A stretch of DNA of 64,000 nt from Bacteroidales bacterium. GTDB lineage: Bacteria > Bacteroidota > Bacteroidia > Bacteroidales > GCA-2748055. Under the pieces are notes generated by a model, which did no database searches, was not told the DNA's origin, and saw only the letters and a program-made list of their open reading frames with translations. The first letter of the stretch is position 1, and every line of letters starts with the position of its first letter. Below, one piece after another: positions 9,794 to 19,371 of the stretch. The DNA lies in the NCBI GenBank assembly GCA_016936975.1, contig JAFGWU010000061.1, positions 89,519 to 153,518 of the forward strand. Reading direction: 5' to 3'. Made by a program: the position numbers and the translations under genes.

Positions 9794-10885
9794 ATGCTTA
9801 AGCAAAAATTGCCGGTGGACATAGTACTTGCCCCGGAATGGTGGCACAAAAATACGGGGATTACCTTTGACAGGGATTTCTTTTTCCATCCGGCCCGGCG
9901 GGTGGAGTGTGAGCAGAAGATGGAGCAGACGCTTTACGAGCGGTGGGGACGTTACGGGCTGGGCGCCGACAGGGATAAGAAGCGCCCGGAGCTCGGGGCT
10001 GTCCACCTGGCGGCGGGTTTCTTTCTGTCGGAGATCCTGGGGTGCCGGGTTGAATACACGGAAAATCATCCACCGCTGGTGCATTGCGACAACAGGGAAA
10101 AGCTTCAGGTGAACGCTGAAGGGGCAACACGGTCAGGAACCTATAAAGATTTTGAGTCGTTGTACGATGCCCTTCAGAAGAAGTACGGTTACCTGACCGG
10201 CGATATCAACTGGGGCGGTGTTCTGAATATTGCGCTGGATATCCGCGGACAGCAATTGTTCCTGGACATGGCGCTGGGGGATGAAAATGTGCAGGGATTT
10301 TTCGATGAGATACACCAGCTCCTGTCACGGTTCCTTTCGCTGGTGGAGCGCAGTACCGGGAGCACCTCCGTATCGGTGAACCGGGTAGCCCGCTATTTTG
10401 ACAGGCCGCTCATGCTGCATTCGGAGTGCTCCCATACCATGATCAGCTGTGAAGACTACGAGCGCTACCTGATGAAGTACGATATCCTGTGGGCAAAACA
10501 TAACCGTCCGTTTGGCATACATTATTGCGGGAATGATCCGCATCGATATGCAGAAACCTTTGCGAAGCTGCCCGTGCTGGATTTTCTCGACCTGGGATGG
10601 GGCGGGGATGTGGCCCTTCTCCGGAAACACCTTCCGGATACTTTTTTTAATATCCGTATCAGTCCGGTCGAGCTGACGCGGATGGATACCGTGGAGGTTA
10701 AGAACGCGGTGCGCAAGCTGGTAACCGATTCGGGCGACCCTTTCCTTACCGGGGTTTGTTGTATCAATATGGACGATACAGTGACCGACGATAAGATCGA
10801 TGCCATCTTTGAGACGGTGGAGGAGATGAGGGGAATGAGCGAATGGTCCTCCTTCGCTAAAGCTTCGGAGGATAAAAGCGAATAA
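9794..10885 (+). CDS. Uroporphyrinogen-decarboxylase (URO-D)-like protein
   Basis: Internal ATG preceded by AGGAGG-like SD; HSECSHTMISCEDYERYLMKYD...GIHYCGNDPHRYAETFAKLPVLDFLDLGWGGDVALLRKHLPD. Confidence 0.7.
   Translation: MLKQKLPVDIVLAPEWWHKNTGITFDRDFFFHPARRVECEQKMEQTLYERWGRYGLGADRDKKRPELGAVHLAAGFFLSEILGCRVEYTENHPPLVHCDNREKLQVNAEGATRSGTYKDFESLYDALQKKYGYLTGDINWGGVLNIALDIRGQQLFLDMALGDENVQGFFDEIHQLLSRFLSLVERSTGSTSVSVNRVARYFDRPLMLHSECSHTMISCEDYERYLMKYDILWAKHNRPFGIHYCGNDPHRYAETFAKLPVLDFLDLGWGGDVALLRKHLPDTFFNIRISPVELTRMDTVEVKNAVRKLVTDSGDPFLTGVCCINMDDTVTDDKIDAIFETVEEMRGMSEWSSFAKASEDKSE
10847..10872. repeat. Small palindromic repeat forming the C-terminal codons SSFAKASEDK of the URO-D-like ORF
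   Basis: TCCTCCttcgctaaagcttcGGAGGA inverted repeat. Confidence 0.45.
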
Positions 10886-10888
10886 AGG

Positions 10889-12538
10889 TTATTCCAGGTA
10901 CCAGTTGGTTTCGTCCAACAGCAGGGAGCGGATGGCTTCCTTGTTGTGGGTGTATTTTTCCGCCACCAGGTCTGCGAGATACGAGGGATCCCCCCGGCGC
11001 ATGGAGACCCGCATCAGGTCGTGGAACCGGTTTCCCTCAAAAGCGGTCTCCAGGGCCAGCTCCTCAATAATCTTATTTTCGACAAACAGAACGGAATCCT
11101 GCAGGGAAGCCAGCGACGGAATGGCATAAGCGGTTGAGTACTCAACGTTTCCGCATCCACAGGCATGCACCCCGATATTCTGATTGAAAGCGATATCCTC
11201 AAAATTGGTGTAATCGTAAAATACCCCGGAGGTATCGGTGTATTGGATGAATTTTTCGGCTCTCGGGACGATTGTATCCACATCCATGGTCGCGGAGCTC
11301 AGTCCGTTCTTCAGCACCGCAAAAGCCAGGTTGGGTTTTCCGGCACGGTTCACAGCCTCGGCATAGCGCAGGTACAATAACCTGGAGCGGTACACGGCAA
11401 TCGCTTTCGAGGTGGTGGTGGTCATCAGTGTGAACTTGGTAATCAGATTGTCGGAGCCCGGAACAATCTCTTTGTCGGTGTCAAAGTCGCCAATATCCTC
11501 CGGGGAGATATAGGAACTCAGATTGCCGCGCAGATCCCCCTCTGTAAAGACGGCGGCATTGTGGTAATAAACCTGCCTATTCCAAATATTGATGGCCGCT
11601 TCCGAGGGGATGATCTCCTGGTGGAACCACGACAGGCTGTCCAGGTTGGCGCCCTGTCCGTACTCTGTGGAGCCCGCAATCAGGGTAATCTGTTCCCTGT
11701 TGGCTATTGAGAACATGTCGATCCAGTTCTGATTCTCCGGATCCCTTGAAACAAAGACGCCGTTGTCGACCGTCCAGGTGGAGGAATAGCGATCATCCAC
11801 CACGTAACGCTTGTCTTCTATCAGGTCATAATAAACCCTGGCTGCTTTCTCATACTCCCCGTTCCAAAGGTAAAGGTCCCCCAAAACAAACCGGATGGGG
11901 AAATAGGGCTGATCACTTGTTAAATCGACTCCCAGTGAAATGCTTCCCGGCATTTCCACATCTTTCCAGGGCTCGAGGTCCCCGATCAGGACCGGGAGCA
12001 GTTCGTGGACAGAATATTCCGTGTAATTTCCGGCATCCCCGATTGCCAGGATGGGGTCCTCATAATATTTTGCCGTCCCGTAATTGAGGGCGATCTGCAT
12101 ATAGGTCCAGGCACGGATGGCTTTTGCCGCAGCAAATTGCTTGTACATCACTTTTTCTGCCTTTGATACCAATGCGGTATCGATATTCCGGATCACGTAG
12201 TTGCAGTTATTGATGACCGAATAGTAATCGGAGACCCGGTTATAGGGATTATCCGGAGAGATATCAAAGTTGTTGATCTCATGCAGGTAGAGACCGGCGT
12301 TTTCTGAAACCGTCATCAGGTCGCCCCGCAGTTCCCCCAGCAGGATCGTCCGGTCCGAGAGCTTTTCCAGCCGGGAAAATATTCCCACCATGGAATAGAT
12401 GGTATCTTCCGGAGAATCGAGCTGATGTTCATCCGGAAACGCCAGGCGATCGGAATCGGTATCCAGGAGGGTTTCACATCCGGAGGTCAGAACGGCAAAG
12501 ATCAGCAGGCCCGCAAATATTTTGCTTGATGTATTCAT
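10889..12538 (-). CDS. SusD/RagB family nutrient-binding lipoprotein
   Basis: Lipobox LTSGC; YSVINNCNYVIRNID...AAAKAIRAWTYMQIALNYG; RLLYLRYAEAVNRAGKP; ELALETAFEGNRFHDLMR. Confidence 0.92.
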   Translation of the reverse strand: MNTSSKIFAGLLIFAVLTSGCETLLDTDSDRLAFPDEHQLDSPEDTIYSMVGIFSRLEKLSDRTILLGELRGDLMTVSENAGLYLHEINNFDISPDNPYNRVSDYYSVINNCNYVIRNIDTALVSKAEKVMYKQFAAAKAIRAWTYMQIALNYGTAKYYEDPILAIGDAGNYTEYSVHELLPVLIGDLEPWKDVEMPGSISLGVDLTSDQPYFPIRFVLGDLYLWNGEYEKAARVYYDLIEDKRYVVDDRYSSTWTVDNGVFVSRDPENQNWIDMFSIANREQITLIAGSTEYGQGANLDSLSWFHQEIIPSEAAINIWNRQVYYHNAAVFTEGDLRGNLSSYISPEDIGDFDTDKEIVPGSDNLITKFTLMTTTTSKAIAVYRSRLLYLRYAEAVNRAGKPNLAFAVLKNGLSSATMDVDTIVPRAEKFIQYTDTSGVFYDYTNFEDIAFNQNIGVHACGCGNVEYSTAYAIPSLASLQDSVLFVENKIIEELALETAFEGNRFHDLMRVSMRRGDPSYLADLVAEKYTHNKEAIRSLLLDETNWYLE

Positions 12539-12606
12539 TTTTCTAAAATTAATATATACCGGTTTCACTTTCTGCACACATAAACGTAACCATTCCTTAT
12601 GAGGGA

Positions 12607-15600
12607 TTACAGGTTCAACTTAATTCCAACGTAATAACTTCTGGTTGAAGGGATCAATCCTGTATCAATTCCCTGCAGAAGCACTGCGCTGTGAGCGGAA
12701 ACTTCCGGATCACGGCCAAGGTAATTGGTCCAGGTCCAGAGATTGTTTACGGAGGCCCAGATGGTAAGGCCTTCGATCACGTTGTTACTGACGGGTACCG
12801 GGTAATGGATCGAGAGGGACTTCAGGCGCAGATAGGATCCCTCTTCAATCCAGCGGTCCGAGAAGCGTGCGTTCCCCATGGGGTCGCCATAGGAGACTTT
12901 CGGCTGTTCGGTTTCCTGTCCCTCGTAATACCAGCGGTTCAGCATTGCGGTGGTCTGGTTGATGAAATCACTTCCCGATTCCAGTTCGGAGCGAAGGAAG
13001 TTGTAGATATCGTTACCGTATGAAAAGGTAAACAGAGCACCGATGGTTATACCCCAGATCCGGATTTTACTGTTGAAGGAGCCGTAAAAATCGGGGTTCG
13101 GGTTGCCGATGATCTGCCGGTCCTTCTCATCGATGATTCCGTCCTCGAAGTGATCGATAAAATGGACATCGCCGGCACCAAAATAGTATTCGGTTCCATC
13201 GGGATCGATCATTTTCAGGCCGGCCGCTTCGGCCTCGGCTTCCGTATTAAATATGCCATCGGTTTCGTAGCCGAAGAAGACACCGGCAGGGTTCCCGGCA
13301 GCGGTGAGTATTTCCGCCCCGTAAACCGGGGTTATGAAATCGCCGTCAGGCAGGGACTCTATATTGTTCCGGTAACGACCCAGGCTGAAGCCCGATTCCC
13401 ATTTCAGAATGCCGAGGTTCAGCAATTTACCGGTCGCGGAGATTTCAAACCCTTTATTGGTCAATACTCCGCCATTGGACCAGTAATAACCTGTTCCCGT
13501 TGTTTCGGGCAGGGACTTCAGGGTGATCAGATCGCTGGTCCGGTTGCTGTATACATCCGCGGAGAGGGCGATCCGATCGTTCAGGAGGTTTGCATCCACT
13601 CCGAGGTTCAGCTTTGCGGAGGTCTCCCACTGGATCTCCGTATTGGCAATATTTGCAAGAACGAGGCCCACGGCACGGTCCATGTAGTGTACCTCCCTGA
13701 AATAAGCGCTGCGGGCGTAAGGATCAATGGCGTCGTTCCCCGACAGGCCGAACCCTGCACGGATCTTCAGCAGATCGACAAACGAAGCACCTTCCATAAA
13801 CTTTTCCGAGGAGACCAGCCATGCGGCATTTGCGGAGGGGAAAACGCCCCAGCTGTGATTGAACATTTGAAAACCGCCCCTGGTTTCACGTCCGAACCTG
13901 GAAGAGCCGTCGACCGACACTGCTGCAGTCAGGAAGTAGCGGTTATCGTAACTGTAGTCGACATTGGCATAGTTCGATACGGAATGGATCCGGTTATTCT
14001 CCCCGTAGGTATTCTTAAAATCCTCTTCGGTCAGCAGGTTACGCTTCTGGTCGGAGCCCGAATTGTGTCCCTCTGCGTAATCCAGCTCAAAATAATTTGA
14101 AATATACCGCCAGCCGGCAATGGCGCTTACCCGGTGAACGCCACCGAACAGGTGCTTATAGGTCAGCTGTGTGTCATCGAAGAGTGCGGTATTTCTCATC
14201 TGCTGGTGCCTGAAGACGTTCTCGGAAATACCCAGTCCGGGAATATAGCGGTCTGCCGCGCCGATAATCGGGGTATAATGGGTTTCCTTCATCCTGTCGA
14301 GGCTGTAGTTAAAGAGGGTGCTCAATGTCAGGGAGGGGGTGATCCGGTACACCGGTTTCAGGCCCAGGTTCAACCGGTAATGCTTATTGGTGTTGAGTGC
14401 ATTCTGGATGATGGCTGTAGGGTTCCCCACATCGAAATCATCACTGTCTTCCACATCGGTGGTTAACGTTCCCAGGGCCGTGTATGTGTAGGGATTGAGG
14501 AAGGACGCCTTGATCATGGCCAGGTAGGTGGGGGAGGTATAGAAATTCACCCCGTCATCCAGCAGGGTCCGGTCGATATTGGTAAATCCGATATTCATGC
14601 CCAGGGTAACCTGATTTGCCAGGAATATGTCGGCGTTAAAGCGGGTATTGAGCCGTTGCATATCGGTGGTATTCACAACGCCGGTCACGCCCGTGTACCC
14701 CATCGACAGGGCATACAATGCCTTGCTGTCGCCTCCGTTCACGCTGATGTTATAGTTCTGGTATCTTCCCTGCCTGTACACTTCATCATCCCAATGGGTG
14801 AGGTTATGATATTTTTTATAGTCGAGCCGGGAAGGGTCGTCGAGGAGGTAACCCATCTCTTCGAACGATTCGGAGGGTATATCGAGGGTTCCCAACAGGT
14901 CGGTTGTATAGATACGGAACTGGTCGCCGTCCATGACCGGCAGTGAAACAGGCATTTCTGTGATTCCCCCGGTGGCATTCACCACTATTTTTGTAGCCAT
15001 ATCCATTCCCCGGGTGGTATTGACCAGGATCACCCCGTTGCCGCCCTTACTGCCGTACAGTGAGGTCCCGTCCTTGATCACGGTGACATTTGCGATATCA
15101 TTCAGGTCGATATCGGCCAGGGGGTTCAATGCGAAACCATTGTGGAGCGACTCCACATCAGCGAAGTTATTCCAGATAACGCCATCCACCACAAAAAGGG
15201 GCTGTGCATCCAGATTGACCGAGTTCAGTCCCCTGATGAACAGGGAGGAGCCGATCCCGGGAACGCCCGATTTTGTGATGGCACGCACATCTCCTCCCAG
15301 GCGGGATTGGATAACCTCGTCAACCGATACCACCGTAGGGTAACCCATCTCGGAAGTCCCTTTCATGGCCGCTGATGAAACGGTGGAACGAACAGAACCC
15401 GACGGCCCGTCAATGACAGGGTAGAGATCCGTGAAGGAGATTGGATAGAGATCGATCTCCAGCCGTTCTCTCCCTCTCACGGCAATTTCGCGCGGGTTGT
15501 AATCGATGGCCCTCACCAGCAATACCTCTCCGGCGGTGCGGACCCCGATTTCAAACATCCCGTTCTCATCGGTCGTGGCGGCAGCTTCTTGGTTGAGTGT

Positions 15601-15807
15601 CACTATCTGCGCGGCGGCCAGGGGTTCTTTTGTTTTTGCATCACGAACGAGCCCTTTCACGGACCGTACCGCATTGTCCGCTTCGGGAGGAGTCTGACCG
15701 GAGGCAGTGCACCACATCATGAGTATCCCGGCAGACAGGATCATCCGCAGGGAATTCCGAAGGATAAAAGCCCTGATCGTTCTTGTGAATGTAATCGCTT
15801 TTTTCAT
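12607..15807 (-). CDS. SusC/RagA family TonB-linked outer-membrane protein
   Basis: Carboxypeptidase-regulatory-like N-term, plug LFIRGLNSVNLDAQPLFVVDGV...DIANVTVIKDGTSLYGSKGGNGVILVNTTRG, beta-barrel. Confidence 0.95.
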   Translation of the reverse strand: MKKAITFTRTIRAFILRNSLRMILSAGILMMWCTASGQTPPEADNAVRSVKGLVRDAKTKEPLAAAQIVTLNQEAAATTDENGMFEIGVRTAGEVLLVRAIDYNPREIAVRGRERLEIDLYPISFTDLYPVIDGPSGSVRSTVSSAAMKGTSEMGYPTVVSVDEVIQSRLGGDVRAITKSGVPGIGSSLFIRGLNSVNLDAQPLFVVDGVIWNNFADVESLHNGFALNPLADIDLNDIANVTVIKDGTSLYGSKGGNGVILVNTTRGMDMATKIVVNATGGITEMPVSLPVMDGDQFRIYTTDLLGTLDIPSESFEEMGYLLDDPSRLDYKKYHNLTHWDDEVYRQGRYQNYNISVNGGDSKALYALSMGYTGVTGVVNTTDMQRLNTRFNADIFLANQVTLGMNIGFTNIDRTLLDDGVNFYTSPTYLAMIKASFLNPYTYTALGTLTTDVEDSDDFDVGNPTAIIQNALNTNKHYRLNLGLKPVYRITPSLTLSTLFNYSLDRMKETHYTPIIGAADRYIPGLGISENVFRHQQMRNTALFDDTQLTYKHLFGGVHRVSAIAGWRYISNYFELDYAEGHNSGSDQKRNLLTEEDFKNTYGENNRIHSVSNYANVDYSYDNRYFLTAAVSVDGSSRFGRETRGGFQMFNHSWGVFPSANAAWLVSSEKFMEGASFVDLLKIRAGFGLSGNDAIDPYARSAYFREVHYMDRAVGLVLANIANTEIQWETSAKLNLGVDANLLNDRIALSADVYSNRTSDLITLKSLPETTGTGYYWSNGGVLTNKGFEISATGKLLNLGILKWESGFSLGRYRNNIESLPDGDFITPVYGAEILTAAGNPAGVFFGYETDGIFNTEAEAEAAGLKMIDPDGTEYYFGAGDVHFIDHFEDGIIDEKDRQIIGNPNPDFYGSFNSKIRIWGITIGALFTFSYGNDIYNFLRSELESGSDFINQTTAMLNRWYYEGQETEQPKVSYGDPMGNARFSDRWIEEGSYLRLKSLSIHYPVPVSNNVIEGLTIWASVNNLWTWTNYLGRDPEVSAHSAVLLQGIDTGLIPSTRSYYVGIKLNL

Positions 15808-15832
15808 TATCATCTGATGGTTTGAATGCACC

Positions 15833-17371
15833 CTACTCGGTGACAGGTTCTAAAATGATACAGTCGATTCGCATGATCCGGTTGAAATCCCCGGACTGCT
15901 CCTCTTCGGTGGTTACAGCGTTGATGACCTCCAGTTTTACAGCCACCCTGTCGTAATCCTCGTCGATGATATTCGCGTACTCGAAATCAAACGGTTCCAC
16001 CAGCATTTTCGTCATCTGGTCGGGACTGGTCACATTGTCGACAGGAGTGATCCTTTTAATGAATGTGCTTCCGCTAGCCCGGCGGATATAAGTGAGTATG
16101 AACTTCACTTTCGTGGGGATAATATCGGAAGCGTTGACAATGGTACCGGGAACGAAGACACAATATATATTGTAGGTTGCCGAGAGGGTATTGGGAATTT
16201 CAAACTCCACGCTGGCCTCGGAGGAGGTCGGGTCTACCAGGATGTAGCGGTTATCCGACACATCCAGTCCGGAACCAAAACTGGTCCTCGGAAAAATATT
16301 GGATCTGGTATTCACCCTTCCCTCGGAATCCTCGGCTTCAATTCTTATCTCCCTGAACCAGGAAACTGTATCGGCATAAGGCATCTGACCGATGACATAG
16401 GCCAGTCCGTTGCTGAGGACGACCGGCCCGGTAGCAGGGAACAGGGAAGCCGGGTTATAATAAACGTTACCGGTGGTGGTCACCACCGAATCCAGGGTTG
16501 CTGGTTCGGTGAGGCGCTCATGGAAGAGCATGTCTTTGACGAGGGTCCACTGGGTCAGTTTGCGCTGCCGGATGGTGCTTCCGGCATCCCCCGGAAAGTT
16601 GAAATAATTTACAATCCGCCCATAGGCTTCGGTCCATGCTGAATTGTCGGGCAGGATCGCCGTGTAAATACTGTCTTCCGAATCGATGGCCCCCAGTTTT
16701 TCCAGGACCGGGTTGGTCAGAACGAAGACGGTATCAAAAATGGGCTGACCATCCTCGTTCACCCCGATTTCCACGCTGTTGACCGGGTCAAAGTCGAGAA
16801 TATTATTTTCATCCAGGTAGGTGCGCAAAGAATCGAGGTTCTCCGTACGGCCAATATATTCCCAGAGGTTATCCAGGAACGGGGCATACCCGTCGATCAC
16901 GTGCACCAGTCCGTTCATGGCCGGCAGGTCAGGCTCCACAACATTGTGATCCGCGAAGCTGAAACCCGAGGCGGAACGTTCAAAACGGATGTATTTGCCA
17001 TTCAGCATCCGGACCGACCGGCTCTCGACACCGGAGGTGGTGATCCGGCTCCGGGCAATGTGGTTCCTGACGATTTCCAGTACCAGCCTGGTATCCGTGG
17101 TATCGACTCCGCTGAGGGCCTCATTCACCGGGGCCCAGACGGTAAACGACTGGGAGGCATCCAGGAGTTCATCATAACCGGTTATCTGAAGCATCTTTGA
17201 GAAGAGCGACAGGTTGGAATGCTCTTCAATCTGCTCTTTCAGTGTCTTATCCGGAAGATTGAAAGTATCCTCGTCATAGTGTCTGCCCCACTCATCGCTG
17301 CACGTCTGAATAAACAGGGTGCCTGTCAGCAACACGAAGGGCATAAAACGCTTAAGAAAGATTTGATTCAT
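15833..17371 (-). CDS. Fasciclin (FAS1) domain lipoprotein with C-terminal beta-sandwich-like region
   Basis: Lipobox FIQTC; FSKMLQITGYDELLDASQSFTVWAPVNEAL...MNGLVHVIDGYAPFL. Confidence 0.85.
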   Translation of the reverse strand: MNQIFLKRFMPFVLLTGTLFIQTCSDEWGRHYDEDTFNLPDKTLKEQIEEHSNLSLFSKMLQITGYDELLDASQSFTVWAPVNEALSGVDTTDTRLVLEIVRNHIARSRITTSGVESRSVRMLNGKYIRFERSASGFSFADHNVVEPDLPAMNGLVHVIDGYAPFLDNLWEYIGRTENLDSLRTYLDENNILDFDPVNSVEIGVNEDGQPIFDTVFVLTNPVLEKLGAIDSEDSIYTAILPDNSAWTEAYGRIVNYFNFPGDAGSTIRQRKLTQWTLVKDMLFHERLTEPATLDSVVTTTGNVYYNPASLFPATGPVVLSNGLAYVIGQMPYADTVSWFREIRIEAEDSEGRVNTRSNIFPRTSFGSGLDVSDNRYILVDPTSSEASVEFEIPNTLSATYNIYCVFVPGTIVNASDIIPTKVKFILTYIRRASGSTFIKRITPVDNVTSPDQMTKMLVEPFDFEYANIIDEDYDRVAVKLEVINAVTTEEEQSGDFNRIMRIDCIILEPVTE

Positions 17372-17391
17372 ATCAAACGGCTTTATCATCT

Positions 17392-19359
17392 TTAATAAAT
17401 ATCTTCATATTCCAGGACTTCCACGGGAACAAACTCCAGGTAGTCGAACATAAACTCACCGGACCGGACGGCTTTGACGGAAAAGGTATGGGTTCCGGCT
17501 TCGGCGAATGTATAGATTCCCAGTATACGGCGGAGGGCGGCTTCATCATTGCGTGCGGGTTCTCCCGAGTACCAGGTCGGGTTTATTGCCCTGAAGCTGG
17601 CCGGTGCTTTCATATATCCGCGGTTGCGCATCATTTTGTCATTTTCATATCCATAGGGGTCATTGGGATCGATACCGGGATATACCCAGCCTATTTTCGG
17701 GTTATTCGCATAGAGGCGCAGGTCGAGGGGGATCCCTGTCGGCTGGCCATCCCAGTAGAGCTGTGCCGCTCCGCGGAAGATGGTGGGCTGGTAACCGAAC
17801 CGCACCTCGTAGGTTCCGGCGGGGATCGGGGGGGTGATGATCTCAAAATCATACAATCCCCGCAGCCACACCTCGTCGCCCTGGTAATCGCAGAAGCGGT
17901 CGTCTGCATTATAGTACCAGAATTCTGTGGTTTCAGAGGTGGTTATCCTTTCGACATAACCCTGAGGCAGGAGCCACATCTCCGAAGGATACTCGGGGGT
18001 GGCATGTCCGATCCGGATATTGTTGTTGGTCAGTTCGGGGAAGAAGCTGGCGGCATCCATCCTCAGCCGCTTGCTCGAGATCATCCGGTCCACCTCCGGC
18101 GTGTACGCCAGGATATTGTCAATTTCGTGGTATACCCCGTTAACGGCATCGTTGTCAAAATCATCCGTCAGCCGGATGGCGTCGCCCGAGGCGATCATGT
18201 TGAAAACATTGTATTCATTGGTCGTACGGAGTGTGCGGACCTCCATCAGGGTATTCGGACACATGGTCTCGATGTATTCAAACATATCCTGGGTCTTGAT
18301 GGAGTGGGTTTCCCCCCTTGTTTCAAAATATTGCCCGGTATTGTCGTACTTCTCAATGAAGAGGATGGCCGACAGCTTTTTGTTGATCAGGTGGTAGGCC
18401 ACAAACCGGTTCAGGCTGTTTTTACGGTCCTTTAGATCCGTGACGGCCGCATCCCGGGGATAGATCTGGTCGTATACCTGCTTTGCATAATCTTTCAGGT
18501 CCTCAAGGTTGTTGATTCCCTCCCTGGCATAGGTATCATTGCTCTCCATCATGGCTGTGAATCCGAATTTGCGTTCCTTGGGCACATGAATGATACTTCC
18601 GATCGCATAAAACGTCCCTTCCCACTCATCATATAAACTGCCCGGGGAGTACTCTTCATCCTTTACGGGGGCCAGCTTCTGATCCAGGCCGGTGGCCATC
18701 AGCGCCTCGAAAAAGAGGGAAAACTTATCATCGGCGGCGATCGCTTCAATAAGCGTATTCTCCGTGGGGGAGAGGGTTTTGTTAATCGTGTGGACCACCC
18801 CGTTGTGCAACTCAATATCCTTTACCTCAATACGGGAGGTGGTATTGACCCTGTATTCCAAACTGCCCTCTCCCGGATTGAAGGAGATCTTCAGGAACCG
18901 GCCGCTCATGGTCAGGTTGGGGAGGAAGCCGTCGACAAATTCTTCGGTCGTCACAATAAATCCCTTGATGATATGGTCGTAGGCGATCTTTTTCAGCGTA
19001 TCGGCAGAAAAATCGCTCAATGAATTTTTTCCTTTGGACTGGTAGAAATTGATCATGGCCTCATTATCGGGCAGAAAACAGGTGTACTGTCCGTATGCGT
19101 TCAGCAATCCCATCACGCCGCTCATTTCAAGCAGTTGCGAGAACTCCGAATAGGATTCGGGCCGGTTGGATATATAATCCCCCACGGTCTCGCCGGTAAA
19201 GGTGTAATAGGAATCTCCCATCTCTTCCGGGGTACAGGCGGAGAAGATCAAAATCATCACCACGGGGATACCGGTTCGTATCCCTCCCGGGCCTAACCTG
19301 CGGGCCAACCCGGCCAGAAAGCTGTAAATGCCCGGCAGACTTATGATATTCTTCTTCAT
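17392..19359 (-). CDS. Fasciclin (FAS1) domain lipoprotein with DUF5108-like C-terminal region
   Basis: Lipobox FSAC; FSQLLEMSGVMGLLNAYGQYTCFLPDNEAM...LHNGVVHTINKTLSP; C-term GTYEVRFGYQP...AQLYWDGQPTGIPLDLR. Confidence 0.85.
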   Translation of the reverse strand: MKKNIISLPGIYSFLAGLARRLGPGGIRTGIPVVMILIFSACTPEEMGDSYYTFTGETVGDYISNRPESYSEFSQLLEMSGVMGLLNAYGQYTCFLPDNEAMINFYQSKGKNSLSDFSADTLKKIAYDHIIKGFIVTTEEFVDGFLPNLTMSGRFLKISFNPGEGSLEYRVNTTSRIEVKDIELHNGVVHTINKTLSPTENTLIEAIAADDKFSLFFEALMATGLDQKLAPVKDEEYSPGSLYDEWEGTFYAIGSIIHVPKERKFGFTAMMESNDTYAREGINNLEDLKDYAKQVYDQIYPRDAAVTDLKDRKNSLNRFVAYHLINKKLSAILFIEKYDNTGQYFETRGETHSIKTQDMFEYIETMCPNTLMEVRTLRTTNEYNVFNMIASGDAIRLTDDFDNDAVNGVYHEIDNILAYTPEVDRMISSKRLRMDAASFFPELTNNNIRIGHATPEYPSEMWLLPQGYVERITTSETTEFWYYNADDRFCDYQGDEVWLRGLYDFEIITPPIPAGTYEVRFGYQPTIFRGAAQLYWDGQPTGIPLDLRLYANNPKIGWVYPGIDPNDPYGYENDKMMRNRGYMKAPASFRAINPTWYSGEPARNDEAALRRILGIYTFAEAGTHTFSVKAVRSGEFMFDYLEFVPVEVLEYEDIY

Positions 19360-19371
19360 GGTAAAATGCTT

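Noticed and set aside
13150-14100. 316-aa plus-strand ORF
   Set aside because: Fully antisense to a clear SusC; no recognisable domain, reflects GC and codon bias.
17488-18435. 315-aa plus-strand ORF
   Set aside because: Fully antisense to a FAS1 lipoprotein gene with signal peptide and lipobox.
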